A stretch of DNA of 64,000 nt from Solibacter sp039934035. GTDB taxonomy: Bacteria; Acidobacteriota; Terriglobia; Bryobacterales; Bryobacteraceae. Made by a program: the position numbers and the translations under genes. Below, in pieces: positions 1 through 8,683 of this stretch (its first letter is position 1; each line of letters starts with the position of its first letter). The stretch is taken from positions 62,001 through 126,000 of the forward strand of contig JBDTMZ010000147.1 in NCBI GenBank assembly GCA_039934035.1, written 5' to 3'. The notes below the pieces were generated by a model, which was not told the origin of the DNA, made no database searches, and saw nothing but the letters and a program-made list of their open reading frames with translations.

Positions 1-600
1 ATCTTCCGGCAGCGTGTAGCCCGCCGTCAGTTCACGCAGTTCGCGCAGCGCCTCGCCCGCCGATTCGTGCTCCATCCACATCACCCGGATGGGATTCTTC
101 ACGCTACCGCAGTGGAACGATCCGCCGGGCGCGCCGCCCGCCAGGGCCTTCACCAGCGGGAAGAGGACCATCTCTTCTTTCAATAGGTGTCCGTCCAACT
201 CTTCTTTCATGGCGGCGTAGATCCCGGACATACGGCGCAGCATCTCTCCGTGGCGCTCCCCATGAGCGTTGAGCACCTTGGCCAATCGCGCGGCCACGAC
301 GGGGAGTTGCTTTTTCATATATTGATGGTGGGTGTCGAGGATGTGGTCGACCAGTTGGGGGATGGGCGCAGTGAACCAGTCCGTGCCGTCCGGTCCCGGA
401 GTCTCCAGCGCCTGCCCGACTTCCTCCAGCAGGCGTCCCGCATCCAGACTGCGCGAGGCGCAGACGGTGGCGACCGGGAGTTTGCCGCCGCAGCAGAAAT
501 CGATGCCGTACTTTTCGAAAACGCGCACGGCGGCGGGGAATTGGGCGGCGATCTCGCCGACGGTCTGTTCCGGGGTGAAGGGCATGATCGGTGTGTTCAT
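1..600 (-). CDS. scdA: Iron-sulfur cluster repair di-iron protein (ScdA/YtfE/RIC family), partial
   Basis: Reading the minus strand from an ATG at 600 gives 200 codons that stay open to the left edge, so the C-terminus lies outside the window. The N-terminus has the short DUF542 domain with the DFCCGG motif (about residues 34-39) that typifies ScdA/YtfE. It is followed by a hemerythrin-like helical domain with spaced histidines and acidic residues (DTHHQY, HGERHGEML, HLLKEE, MEHES) suited to a di-iron site. Family members repair Fe-S clusters after nitrosative or oxidative damage in the cytoplasm, possibly by releasing iron. The gene is divergent from the next one, and an 18-bp perfect palindrome lies 32 bp upstream of the start. 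Identification is from motifs and order; the iron ligands were not modelled. Confidence 0.9.
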   Translation of the reverse strand, partial: MNTPIMPFTPEQTVGEIAAQFPAAVRVFEKYGIDFCCGGKLPVATVCASRSLDAGRLLEEVGQALETPGPDGTDWFTAPIPQLVDHILDTHHQYMKKQLPVVAARLAKVLNAHGERHGEMLRRMSGIYAAMKEELDGHLLKEEMVLFPLVKALAGGAPGGSFHCGSVKNPIRVMWMEHESAGEALRELRELTAGYTLPED

Positions 601-632
601 GTCCTGATTGTGACTGCTAGCCGGGTCGAAGT

Positions 633-650
633 CGGTGACTGCAGTCACCG
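633..650. promoter_or_regulatory. 18-bp perfect palindrome upstream of scdA, Crp/Fnr-like operator candidate
   Basis: CGGTGACTGCAGTCACCG is its own reverse complement. It has the GTGA-N6-TCAC layout of Crp/Fnr-family sites. It lies 32 bp upstream of the scdA start, in the divergent spacer. An NO- or redox-responsive Crp/Fnr regulator is an inference from the target gene; no regulator gene is seen nearby. Confidence 0.55.
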
Positions 651-734
651 GGACGAAATCATCTCGCCCGGCGCCTCCCGCGGTCTTTCGATCACGAAAC
701 TTCCCGGACCTCCTTGGGTTATATTAGGTATCCA

Positions 735-3700
735 ATGTCAGTATTCCGGCCCCTGCTGTTCTTATGGAGCGCGATTCCGTGCGTTGCCGCGACTTTTGGC
801 ACCGTGGTGCCCCACGCGCAGCCGCTCGCGGACCTGGTGATCGATGAAGCCCGGCGGCGGCTCTACGTGGTCAACACGTACTCGAATTCGGTGGAGGTGT
901 ACGCCACCAATGTCAGTCCGCCGCGGCAGACGAACGTCATCAAGACCAAAGCCACACCGCTCTCCCTCGCCATGTCGCGCAGTGGGCGCTACCTCTATGT
1001 AGCTTGCTACGACGAAGCCTCGCTGGACATCATCGACCTGAATTCCGCCAATTTTTCCTCCGTCTCCAAGGGTTTGGACGCCAAGCCGCAGGGCGTGGCG
1101 GTGGGCTATAGCGAGCAGGTGCTGATCACGACGATCGGCACCGGCACCGGCGCGGAAGTGCTGATCACCTACGATCCCATCACCGGCAAGACGCTGCCTT
1201 TGACCGTGGCGCCTCCCGCACCGGTTGCCCCCACTCTGCCTCCGCCGAACGGAATTATGTATCTGGCGGGAAAGAGCCGGTTGCAGGCGACGCCCGACGG
1301 CAGACTGATCATCGGTGTAAACCTGCAGGCCGCCACGCGCACCGTGTTCGTGTACGATGTCGCGTCGAGCGTCGTGCTTTCCAGTCGTATCGTGCCGGGC
1401 GTGTCGGCTGCGCTTGCCGTGGCTCCGGACGGCAGTAAGTTCCTCAGCGGTCCGCTGCTTTTCGATACCGGGACTTTGGCCGTGCTGGCGCAGCAGAGCG
1501 TAGTGAATTCACCTTACGTCTTCCCCGCGACCGCCAACTTCAATAGCCAGACGGTGCAGGGCGGCGCCGTCTTCCTGCCCGATAATTCGGCGCTGCTTGC
1601 CGCCTACAACATCGTTCCGACCACGGTTCCCGCGTCCTCCACCAATGCTTCGCAGCTCACCGTCAACAGCACCGACAACATGCTGATCCAACTCGGCATC
1701 AAACTGCAGGAGAACCTGGGCGGCAAGATCGTGATCACCAGCGACGGCGCGACGGCGTACGCGATTTCGCAATCCGGCTTCATGGTGCTGCCGATGGGCA
1801 CGCTGAAGAATCAGCCGCTCGCCATGCCGGATTCCGCCGTAGCGTTGCTGGCCAACGACCAGTGCGGCGTGACCGCCGCGCAAAATACTGCGACCATTCC
1901 GGTGCGCAACGCCGGCGGCGGACGAATCACCGTCACCGTGCAGGCGCTGACCGCCCAAACCACCTCGGCCACCGTCCGCGCTACGGCCAGGACATACGGC
2001 GCGGACGTTACCGCCCAGTTCAGCGCGGTGGCGGCGCGCACGCTGGGCACCGCGGCCGCCGACCAGTTGCTGATTCAGGCCACCGAAGCGGTCAACATCA
2101 TCCCCACGGTGCGCGTTTTCCAAAACAACCGGAACTCCGAAGCGCGCGGCACGGTGCTGCCCATCGACTGGGGCGCCAGCACGACCGGACTGGCGGACCT
2201 GTTGGGCGATACCGCGCGGCAGCGCCTCTACATCGCCGATCCCGGCCTCAACCGGCTGGAAGTGTTCGACATGCAGCGCCGACAGTTCCTGGCGCCGATT
2301 CCGGTGGCCCAGTTGCCGCGCTCCATGGCATTCGGCAACGATGGCAATACGCTCTACGTGGCCAGCGGCGGCGGCGAGCAGATCAGTGTCGTAGACCTGA
2401 ATAAGGGCGCCGTCACCGGGCGCGTACTCTTTCCGCCGCTTCCCTTCAACGCCTCGTTCGGGCTGATTACGCCCGCGGTGATGGCCAGCAGCCAGCGCGG
2501 TCCGCAGGTGATCATGAGCGACGGCACGCTCTGGAAAATCGTCGGCGACAAGGTGACGCCTCGCCCGCTCAATACCGCGGTTTTCGGTGCGGCGCGTTCC
2601 ATTCCTGCTCCCCAGACAATGGCGTCGTCGCCCGAAGGCAGTTACGTGCTGATTCTGGGCGGCAACGGCACGGCCTTCCTTTACAGCGCAGCGGATGACG
2701 ATTTCGTGGCCGCGCGCAGCGTAATTCCCACGCCCGTTACGGGGTATTACGGCCCCATCGCGGCGGGTCCCAACGGTCAATATTATCTCGTCAACGACCA
2801 GGTGTTGAACCAGGCGCTGACGCCGATCGGTTCGAGCGGCACCGGCGCGACTGGCGGCGGCGGACTGCCCACCCCTGGTGGTGGCGCCGTGGCGACCGGA
2901 CGTCCGGTGGCGGCCGTGGCGGCAGTGGGCGGATCGAGCTACGCGCGTTTCAGCATTCCCCTGGCCGCGGGGACCGCCGCGCCCTCCGATACCGGGCTGG
3001 TGGAAGTGGTGGATGTTACCAATGCGCGCACCACCGCCACGGCAGGCGCACTTGAAACGACCGCGGTGGTGGCGCGCGGGGGAGCCAGGGCCAACGTTCT
3101 CGGGCGCAGCATGGTGCTGGATTCGGCGGGCACCACGGCCTTCGTCCTCACGGCCAGCGGCCTGAGCGTGATCCCGCTGAATGCGTCCACATCGACGGTT
3201 CCCCAGGTTCCCGCCAACGGCATTGTGAACACGGCCAACTATCAGGGGACGGTGGCGCCGGGCGGGCTGATCTCGATTTTCGGAGCGAATCTGGCGACCG
3301 CGGCCAGCGCGGCGAGCACCCCGCTGCCGACGGTTCTCGGCGGCGCCTGTGTGACGTTCAACAATACCCCGCTACCGCTGCTGGCGACTTCGCCCGGCCA
3401 GATTAACGCGCAACTGCCGCCGACTCTGGCCGCTGGGCGCTATCCTCTGATCGTCCGCTTCCTCGGCGGGCAGGCCGCGTCAGCCACCGTCAACGTCAAC
3501 GTCGCCAAGTACGCTCCCGCCGTCTTCGTCGACGGACAGGGCGTGGCGCTGTTCCATGCCGACGGCTCGCGGGTCACAAAAGATCACCCGGGCAAGCGGG
3601 ACGAACGGTTGACGCTCTACGCCACCGGGTTAGGCGTCACCACCGGCGGGCGGGTCACTGGCGGAGCGCCTTCCCCTGCTTCGCCGCTGGCCGTCACCGC

Positions 3701-3917
3701 GCCGGTCAATCTGTATTTTGGCAATCCCTTGATCAAAGAGGCCGGCATCATCGTGGACTGGAGCGGACTGGTGCCCGGACTGATCGGGGTTTACCAGATC
3801 AACTGCCGGATTCCCGGCGCGCACATCAAGGGCGATGCCCTGGCCATCACGCTCAAAATCGGGGGAGTGAGCAGTCCGGTGACCGGCAACAATGTGCCTG
3901 TGGTCTCGGTGGATTAG
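735..3917 (+). CDS. Secreted beta-propeller protein with Solibacter-type C-terminal domain (TIGR03437-like)
   Basis: The protein is about 1060 aa. ATG 735 was chosen because it begins a clean signal peptide (MSVFRPLLFLW...CVAA); an in-frame TTG at 714 would put polar residues in front of it. Most of the chain is made of repeated beta-propeller blades with motifs such as RRLYVVNTYSN, GRYLYVACYDE and GNTLYVASGGG, typical of YVTN/SMP-30-like propellers. Residues of about 830-1055 match the pattern of the C-terminal domain expanded in Solibacter (NTANYQG...PGGLISIFGANLA...PGQINAQLP...YATGLG). That domain is often at the end of exported proteins, and its function is unknown. A Gly/Thr-rich linker lies near residues 700-720. 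The protein is probably exported and extracellular or surface-attached, with an unknown ligand. No ribosome-binding site of note is visible. Confidence 0.85.
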   Translation: MSVFRPLLFLWSAIPCVAATFGTVVPHAQPLADLVIDEARRRLYVVNTYSNSVEVYATNVSPPRQTNVIKTKATPLSLAMSRSGRYLYVACYDEASLDIIDLNSANFSSVSKGLDAKPQGVAVGYSEQVLITTIGTGTGAEVLITYDPITGKTLPLTVAPPAPVAPTLPPPNGIMYLAGKSRLQATPDGRLIIGVNLQAATRTVFVYDVASSVVLSSRIVPGVSAALAVAPDGSKFLSGPLLFDTGTLAVLAQQSVVNSPYVFPATANFNSQTVQGGAVFLPDNSALLAAYNIVPTTVPASSTNASQLTVNSTDNMLIQLGIKLQENLGGKIVITSDGATAYAISQSGFMVLPMGTLKNQPLAMPDSAVALLANDQCGVTAAQNTATIPVRNAGGGRITVTVQALTAQTTSATVRATARTYGADVTAQFSAVAARTLGTAAADQLLIQATEAVNIIPTVRVFQNNRNSEARGTVLPIDWGASTTGLADLLGDTARQRLYIADPGLNRLEVFDMQRRQFLAPIPVAQLPRSMAFGNDGNTLYVASGGGEQISVVDLNKGAVTGRVLFPPLPFNASFGLITPAVMASSQRGPQVIMSDGTLWKIVGDKVTPRPLNTAVFGAARSIPAPQTMASSPEGSYVLILGGNGTAFLYSAADDDFVAARSVIPTPVTGYYGPIAAGPNGQYYLVNDQVLNQALTPIGSSGTGATGGGGLPTPGGGAVATGRPVAAVAAVGGSSYARFSIPLAAGTAAPSDTGLVEVVDVTNARTTATAGALETTAVVARGGARANVLGRSMVLDSAGTTAFVLTASGLSVIPLNASTSTVPQVPANGIVNTANYQGTVAPGGLISIFGANLATAASAASTPLPTVLGGACVTFNNTPLPLLATSPGQINAQLPPTLAAGRYPLIVRFLGGQAASATVNVNVAKYAPAVFVDGQGVALFHADGSRVTKDHPGKRDERLTLYATGLGVTTGGRVTGGAPSPASPLAVTAPVNLYFGNPLIKEAGIIVDWSGLVPGLIGVYQINCRIPGAHIKGDALAITLKIGGVSSPVTGNNVPVVSVD

Positions 3918-3968
3918 GCCCGGTACGAGGGTGTTCGGACGGGCACGCGGTGGGCAGTCGCGGTGACA

Positions 3969-3996
3969 CAGTACCGGTTCCTGGTACTGGTATAAT
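3969..3996 (+). promoter_or_regulatory. Inverted repeat abutting a TATAAT box upstream of the TPR lipoprotein gene
   Basis: CAGTACC (3969-3975) and GGTACTG (3983-3989) form a perfect 7-bp inverted repeat with a 7-bp spacer. A consensus TATAAT follows at 3991-3996. The repeat would cover the -35 to -10 spacer of a sigma70-type promoter, an operator-like position. No good -35 hexamer is visible, which would suit an activator-dependent promoter. The distance to the gene start is about 90 bp. Confidence 0.45.
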
Positions 3997-4084
3997 ACTG
4001 TGGTTTCATGCCGTTGGCGTTTCTGTATAGTAAACAAAAGGCCTTATGGCGTAGAGTAGAAGAGTTAGTTGTTGTGAGGAGTTC

Positions 4085-6436
4085 ATGGGTTCCATCAGAT
4101 TTGTCGCTGCGATTTTGACGGTTCTTGTCGGGTTGACGTCTTGCAGCCGCGACCCCAATGTGGTCAAGAAGCGCTACCTGGAGAGCGGCAACAAGTACTT
4201 CGAAAAAGGCCGGTATAAGGAAGCGTCCATCCAATACCGGAACGCGCTGAAGCGCGATCCGAAGTTCGGAGCCGCCCATTACAAACTCGCTCTGGTGGCG
4301 ATGAAGGTCAGTGACGTCGGCGGCGCGGTGGGTTCGCTGCGGCGCGCGGTCGAACTGATTCCTCCGGACCAGCCCGATCATTGGGACGCCGTCATCAAAC
4401 TGACCGAGATCTATCTGGGCGTCGCCAAGGGCGAAAAGCAGTACATGGATGAGGTGGAGAAGTTCACTAAGGAACTGCTCAAGCGCGACCCCAACTCCTA
4501 TGACGCTCACCGCCTGATCGGCGATTTGAACTACTCCCGCGCGACTGTCGCTTACAAAGAAAAGCGCATGGAGGAGGGCCTGACATTCCTGTCGGCCGCC
4601 ATCGAGGAATATCGCAAATCGGAGGCCATCAAGCCGGGGCAGCAGGGCGTCTCCATGCAGTTGGCGCGTTCACTCGCCGCCAAGGGCGATTTCGCCGGAG
4701 CCGAGAAGCTCTATCGGAGCGTTTCCGAAAAAGACAAGACCTATCAATACGCCTACACCGAGTTGTACCGGCTGTATGTGTTCCAGAACAAGCCCGGCGA
4801 TGCCGAGCAGGTGCTGCGCGCGGCGTTCCAGAACAATCCGAAACAGTTCGGCTTCCTGACGCTGCTGGCCATGCACTTCTCCGGTTTGCAGCGCCGCGAA
4901 GAAATGGTCACAGTGCTAAACGAAATCAAGAGCCACGCTCGCGATTTCGACCAGGCGTATCTGACGGTGGGAGATTTCTACCTGCGCATGGGCGATGGCG
5001 ATTCGGCAATCCGCGAATACAAAGAAGGCATTGCCAAAGACACCAAGAAGAAATCCACCTATCAGAAGCGCGTCATCGAAGTGCTGATGCGCCAGGGCAA
5101 GCGCAGCGAAGCGGCCGAAATCAATTCGCAGATTCTCAAGGAGACCCCCGACGATAACGACGCGCGCGGTCTGGCTGCCACGTTCCTGCTGGATAAGGGC
5201 GACATCGCCAAGGCATTGGCGGAATTGCAGGCGGTAGTCACGCGCGCTCCCGACAACCCGGTATCGCGCTACAACCTGGGCCGCGCCCATGGCGCCCGCG
5301 GCGAGTGGGAGCAGGCGAGGCAGCAGTTCACCAAAGCTATCGAAATCCGTCCCGACTATGTGCTGGCGCGTCTCTCGCTGGCACAGTTGCAGGTCAACCG
5401 CGGCGAGTTTGAAGGCGCGTTGAAGACCGCCGAAGCCGTGCTGAAAATCGACCCGGGCAGCGTCAACGCCCGCCTGATCGAATCCGCCGCCCTGATGGGG
5501 CAGAGGAAGTTCGGCGATTCGCACGTGATGCTGGATGCCATGTTGAAGTCTAACCCCGGTTCGCCCGACGTGCTGTTCCAGTTGGGCGTGGTCAACCTGG
5601 CGGAGAATCGTTATAAGGAAGCCGAAGATGCTTTCCGCCGTGCCTATCAGTTGAACCCCGCGAACTCGCGAGGCTTGATGGGCATCGTGGAAACCAGCAT
5701 GGCGCAGAATAAGACGGACGAAGCGCTGAAACTGCTGCAGACCGAGAGCGACAAGGCGCCCAACCGTTTGGACCTGCTGCTTGCCATGGGCAATACCGCG
5801 GTGCGCGCCGGCAAGTACGATTTTGCCATCCAGACCTACAACAAAGTGCTTGGCCAGATGGACAAGGACGCCAAACAGGGCGAGATTTATCTTCGCCTGG
5901 GTGAGACGTACCGCCGCAAAGGCGATATCAACGGCGCGATTCAGGCGCTGCAGAAGGCGCGCGAAACCATGCCCGAAAACGTCGTGGTGCTCAGCACCCT
6001 GGGCCTGGTGCTGGATGGCGCGCAGCGCCGCCCCGAAGCCAAGCAGGTCTACGAGGCCACTTTGAAGCTGGACCCGAACAATGCCGTGGTGCTGAACAAC
6101 CTGGCATTCCTGATGGCCGAATCCGGCGGCGACCTCGACGAAGCGCTCACCAAGGCGCAGCGCGCGAAACAGTTGCTGCCCACGCTGCCTGAAATCTCCG
6201 ACACCCTGGGCTGGATCTACCTGAAGAAGAACCTGGCCGATAACGCCATCGATATCTTCAAAGACCTGGTGGCGAAGCAGCCCAGCCACTCCACCTATCA
6301 CTTCCATCTCGGCATGGCGTATCAGCAAAAGGGCGATAAAACCAAGGCCCTGGAACAACTGCGCGAATCGCTGAAATACAATCCCGTGAAGGAAGAGAAG
6401 GACAAGATCCAGCAACTGATCACGCGCCTGGGCTAG
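4085..6436 (+). CDS. TPR-repeat lipoprotein (PrsT-like)
   Basis: The 783-aa protein starts with a lipoprotein signal (MGSIRFVAAILTVLVGLTSC), giving a lipidated Cys20. It is then almost wholly tetratricopeptide repeats from about residue 30 to the end, with blades such as GNKYFEKGRYKEASIQYRNA and GEIYLRLGETYRRKGDINGA. Length and plan resemble the TPR lipoproteins of exopolysaccharide/PEP-CTERM systems (PrsT/TIGR02917-like), but no exosortase or PEP-CTERM substrate is seen in this window. The likely role is an envelope-anchored scaffold for protein-protein contacts. GAGGAG sits just upstream of the ATG with a short spacer. A DUF1697 gene follows 4 bp after the stop and is probably co-transcribed. 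Confidence 0.85.
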   Translation: MGSIRFVAAILTVLVGLTSCSRDPNVVKKRYLESGNKYFEKGRYKEASIQYRNALKRDPKFGAAHYKLALVAMKVSDVGGAVGSLRRAVELIPPDQPDHWDAVIKLTEIYLGVAKGEKQYMDEVEKFTKELLKRDPNSYDAHRLIGDLNYSRATVAYKEKRMEEGLTFLSAAIEEYRKSEAIKPGQQGVSMQLARSLAAKGDFAGAEKLYRSVSEKDKTYQYAYTELYRLYVFQNKPGDAEQVLRAAFQNNPKQFGFLTLLAMHFSGLQRREEMVTVLNEIKSHARDFDQAYLTVGDFYLRMGDGDSAIREYKEGIAKDTKKKSTYQKRVIEVLMRQGKRSEAAEINSQILKETPDDNDARGLAATFLLDKGDIAKALAELQAVVTRAPDNPVSRYNLGRAHGARGEWEQARQQFTKAIEIRPDYVLARLSLAQLQVNRGEFEGALKTAEAVLKIDPGSVNARLIESAALMGQRKFGDSHVMLDAMLKSNPGSPDVLFQLGVVNLAENRYKEAEDAFRRAYQLNPANSRGLMGIVETSMAQNKTDEALKLLQTESDKAPNRLDLLLAMGNTAVRAGKYDFAIQTYNKVLGQMDKDAKQGEIYLRLGETYRRKGDINGAIQALQKARETMPENVVVLSTLGLVLDGAQRRPEAKQVYEATLKLDPNNAVVLNNLAFLMAESGGDLDEALTKAQRAKQLLPTLPEISDTLGWIYLKKNLADNAIDIFKDLVAKQPSHSTYHFHLGMAYQQKGDKTKALEQLRESLKYNPVKEEKDKIQQLITRLG

Positions 6437-6440
6437 CCAT

Positions 6441-6980
6441 TTGTCCACCTACGTGGCTCTCTTGCGCGCGGTCAACGTGGGCGGCAACAACCTGCTGCCG
6501 ATGAAGGAACTGCCCGGGCTGTGCGAACAGGCCGGGTGCAAGCGAGTTCGCACCTACATCCAGAGCGGCAATCTGATTTTCGAATCGGCCGCATCCAAAG
6601 CCCCCAAACTCGGCATGGCGATCGCCAAGGCAATCGAGGCGCGATTTGGCTTCTGCCCGGCGGTGATCGTGCGCACGGCGGACGAACTCGCCGCTATCAT
6701 CCGAGGCAATCCGTTCGTCGCGGATGGCGCGCCGGAGAAGGACTTGTATGTCGCTTTCCTCCGCGACCTGCCGGACGCGGCATCCGTGGCGGCGCTCGAT
6801 CCGGATCGCTCCCCGGGCGACACCTTCCACGTCATCGGCCGCGAAATCTACGTGCGCTGTCCCAACGGAGTGGGCAGCACCAAACTCACCAACGCCTGGT
6901 TCGACCGCGGCCTCGCCACCGTCAGCACCGGCCGCAACTGGCGCACTATCTGCAAGCTTTGGGAAATGGCGCAGGGCTGA
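6441..6980 (+). CDS. DUF1697 family protein
   Basis: The 179-aa protein matches the DUF1697 pattern: the N-terminal YVALLRAVNVGGNNLLPMKEL motif, then R-TYIQSGNLIFE, NPF, and a C-terminal NWRTICKLWEMA. The start is a TTG at 6441, since the family begins exactly here and no ATG is available. It lies 4 bp after the TPR lipoprotein stop, so translation is likely coupled. The biochemical function of the family is unknown. It is a compact cytoplasmic protein with no signal peptide. Confidence 0.85.
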   Translation: MSTYVALLRAVNVGGNNLLPMKELPGLCEQAGCKRVRTYIQSGNLIFESAASKAPKLGMAIAKAIEARFGFCPAVIVRTADELAAIIRGNPFVADGAPEKDLYVAFLRDLPDAASVAALDPDRSPGDTFHVIGREIYVRCPNGVGSTKLTNAWFDRGLATVSTGRNWRTICKLWEMAQG

Positions 6981-7151
6981 GGCCGCGCCGCGAACTCCAG
7001 TGCTGGGCGCGCAGGCGCAGGGACAATCCCGGGGCGAAGACCAGATCAATCTCGGCCCGATTCCGCCTTCCATGCCGGCCGGACCCCAGACCCTGCAGCT
7101 TACAGCGGACCGCGCAAATGCCAATAAGTTAACGATACGGTTGCAGTAGGA

Positions 7152-7180
7152 TTGACAACGGGATAGCCAGGAGTTAGAAC
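7152..7180 (+). promoter_or_regulatory. Sigma70-type promoter of the lipoprotein gene
   Basis: TTGACA (7152-7157), a 17-bp spacer and TAGAAC (7175-7180) form a good promoter. The predicted transcript starts near 7187. A small hairpin (CGGAC/GTCCG, 7184-7199) lies between the start site and the AAAGGAG ribosome-binding site. Confidence 0.6.
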
Positions 7181-7218
7181 AATCGGACGCGAAGGTCCGT
7201 TAAAGGAGACGTAAGTCC

Positions 7219-8118
7219 GTGGCTATCCAAAATCAGGCTGTGCAGTCAACTTATCGCTCGTCGAACAGCGATCCGGTCCCGTCGAGGACCGCTGCTCTGG
7301 TGCTCTCCGTGGTCGTTCTGCTACTGTTTGCGACCGCATGTTCCAGCGGCCCGCAGGGTCCGCAACCAGGCACCCCCGGCTTCTTCTGGGCGGCGGCCAA
7401 AGAGACGTGGAGCGCCGGCGATTACGTGAAGACCAGCGAACATTTGCAGCGCATTCTTGCGACTGACAATGAATTCTCGGCGCGTGCCCGCGCCTGGGAC
7501 GTCGTCATTTCCGCCGGACTCGCGCAGGCCTATATTGAACTGGCCGACGTGTACGAGGCCGGTGCGCGCGCCAACCGGAACAACCCCACCCCGTTCCGCA
7601 AAGAGGTGTCGACGCTGCGCAGCGTGGCCAGTTCCACGGCGATTCAATATACCGAGGACATGCACAAGTTCCTGGCGGCCAATAAGGAAACCGAAGTTCT
7701 GCTGGCCTTCGCTTTTCCCGCCGGCGCCGTTACCCAACCCGCTGCGTTGAAGCGCATCAGCGGCGGCATCGTGATTCAGGATTCCGAGCGCGAACTGCTG
7801 CAAAAGGCGATGATGCAGCGCGGCGTTTTACTGAGCGTCTGCGCCGCGGTGGGTGTGCCGGACGATTCCGCGGCCGCCCAGGAAAAGATGAAGGGCGGCG
7901 AGGTGAAGTTGCCGCGCGATATGTTCCTGTTGGCGGCGGCGCGCTCCATGCAGTCGCAATCGGACCTGTTCACCGGCAACAAACTGGACCAGCCGGCGCG
8001 CCTGAAAATGATGTCGGAGGAAGCGCTCGAAGTGGTTAAGGCGGTCACGGCCAGCAAGGAGACCAAAGCGATCGAAGACAAGATCCGCGCCCGGATGAAA
8101 AAGGCCAATATCACCTAG
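7219..8118 (+). CDS. Hypothetical lipoprotein, TPR-like helical
   Basis: The 299-aa protein starts at a GTG at 7219, preceded at good distance by AAAGGAG (7202-7208). A long polar N-region is followed by a hydrophobic stretch and a lipobox-like FATAC, giving Cys41. The rest is alpha-helical with one TPR-like segment (TWSAGDYVKTSEHLQRIL), but no family was recognised. It probably sits on the periplasmic face of a membrane. Its 3' end overlaps the convergent efp gene by 8 bp, with no terminator between them. It has its own promoter at 7152-7180. Function is unknown; the resemblance to the TPR lipoprotein upstream suggests only a shared envelope location. Confidence 0.75.
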   Translation: MAIQNQAVQSTYRSSNSDPVPSRTAALVLSVVVLLLFATACSSGPQGPQPGTPGFFWAAAKETWSAGDYVKTSEHLQRILATDNEFSARARAWDVVISAGLAQAYIELADVYEAGARANRNNPTPFRKEVSTLRSVASSTAIQYTEDMHKFLAANKETEVLLAFAFPAGAVTQPAALKRISGGIVIQDSERELLQKAMMQRGVLLSVCAAVGVPDDSAAAQEKMKGGEVKLPRDMFLLAAARSMQSQSDLFTGNKLDQPARLKMMSEEALEVVKAVTASKETKAIEDKIRARMKKANIT

Positions 8119-8683
8119 GGCGTGGTTTCGCGCGGTCCATGTAGCGCAGATTCGCGACGTCGAGGCGGATGAAATCGCCCGTCTTGACGAATTGCGGCAC
8201 CAGCACCTCGACTCCGTTTTCAAGTTTGGCGCTCTTGAAATTGGTGTCCTGCTGCTGGTGCGCGGAGGGCGCCGTATCGGCGATTTTGACTTCCAGCACG
8301 TCGGGAAACAGCACCTGGATCGGCCGACCGGCGACGAACTCCACGCTCAGGCGCATGCCCGCTTCCAGGAAGCGCGCCTGCACGCCCACCAGTTCGTTGG
8401 GGATCTCCGTCTGCTCGAAGGTTTCGGGATCCATGAAATAGGCATGGTTCTCGTCGGAGTAGAGGAACTCCAGCGTGTGCTTGTCGAGCGTCATCTCTTC
8501 CAGTTTTAGTTCCGCGCGGAAAGCGTGCTCCCACACCGAGCCGGTGTCGAGGTTGCGCAGCCGCGTGTGCATCGCCCCGGACATTCTGCCCTGTCCCGGG
8601 CGATATTCCGTGGCGATCACTTTGTACGGGCTGCCTTCGAAACGGACCACTGCACCTACGCGTAGCTGCGAAGCAATTACCAT
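8111..8683 (-). CDS. efp: Elongation factor P with Gln at the modification position
   Basis: The 190-aa protein has the three-barrel EF-P plan. The KOW-like N-domain contains GSPYKVIATEYRPGQG, the central domain LEFLYSDENHAYFMDPETFEQ, and the C-domain FVKTGDFIRLDVANLRYM. EF-P relieves ribosome stalling at polyproline stretches. The tip of domain I, normally PGKG or PGRG with the modified Lys/Arg, reads PGQG here (Gln31), so a lysine- or rhamnose-type modification is not possible at that residue. The codon is CAG. A GGAGG ribosome-binding site precedes the ATG at 8683. The 3' end overlaps the convergent lipoprotein gene by 8 bp. An A/T-rich CTAGATTCTAG palindrome containing TAGAAT sits just upstream and may hold the -10 box. 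Confidence 0.93.
   Translation of the reverse strand: MVIASQLRVGAVVRFEGSPYKVIATEYRPGQGRMSGAMHTRLRNLDTGSVWEHAFRAELKLEEMTLDKHTLEFLYSDENHAYFMDPETFEQTEIPNELVGVQARFLEAGMRLSVEFVAGRPIQVLFPDVLEVKIADTAPSAHQQQDTNFKSAKLENGVEVLVPQFVKTGDFIRLDVANLRYMDRAKPRPR

Noticed and set aside
1509..2780. 423-codon antisense frame in the beta-propeller gene
   Set aside because: It is a shadow of the propeller coding strand; the sense frame has clear signal peptide, blades and C-terminal domain.
4916..6448. Long antisense frame opposite the TPR lipoprotein
   Set aside because: Composition mirrors the TPR codons on the other strand. No start signal or family pattern was found.
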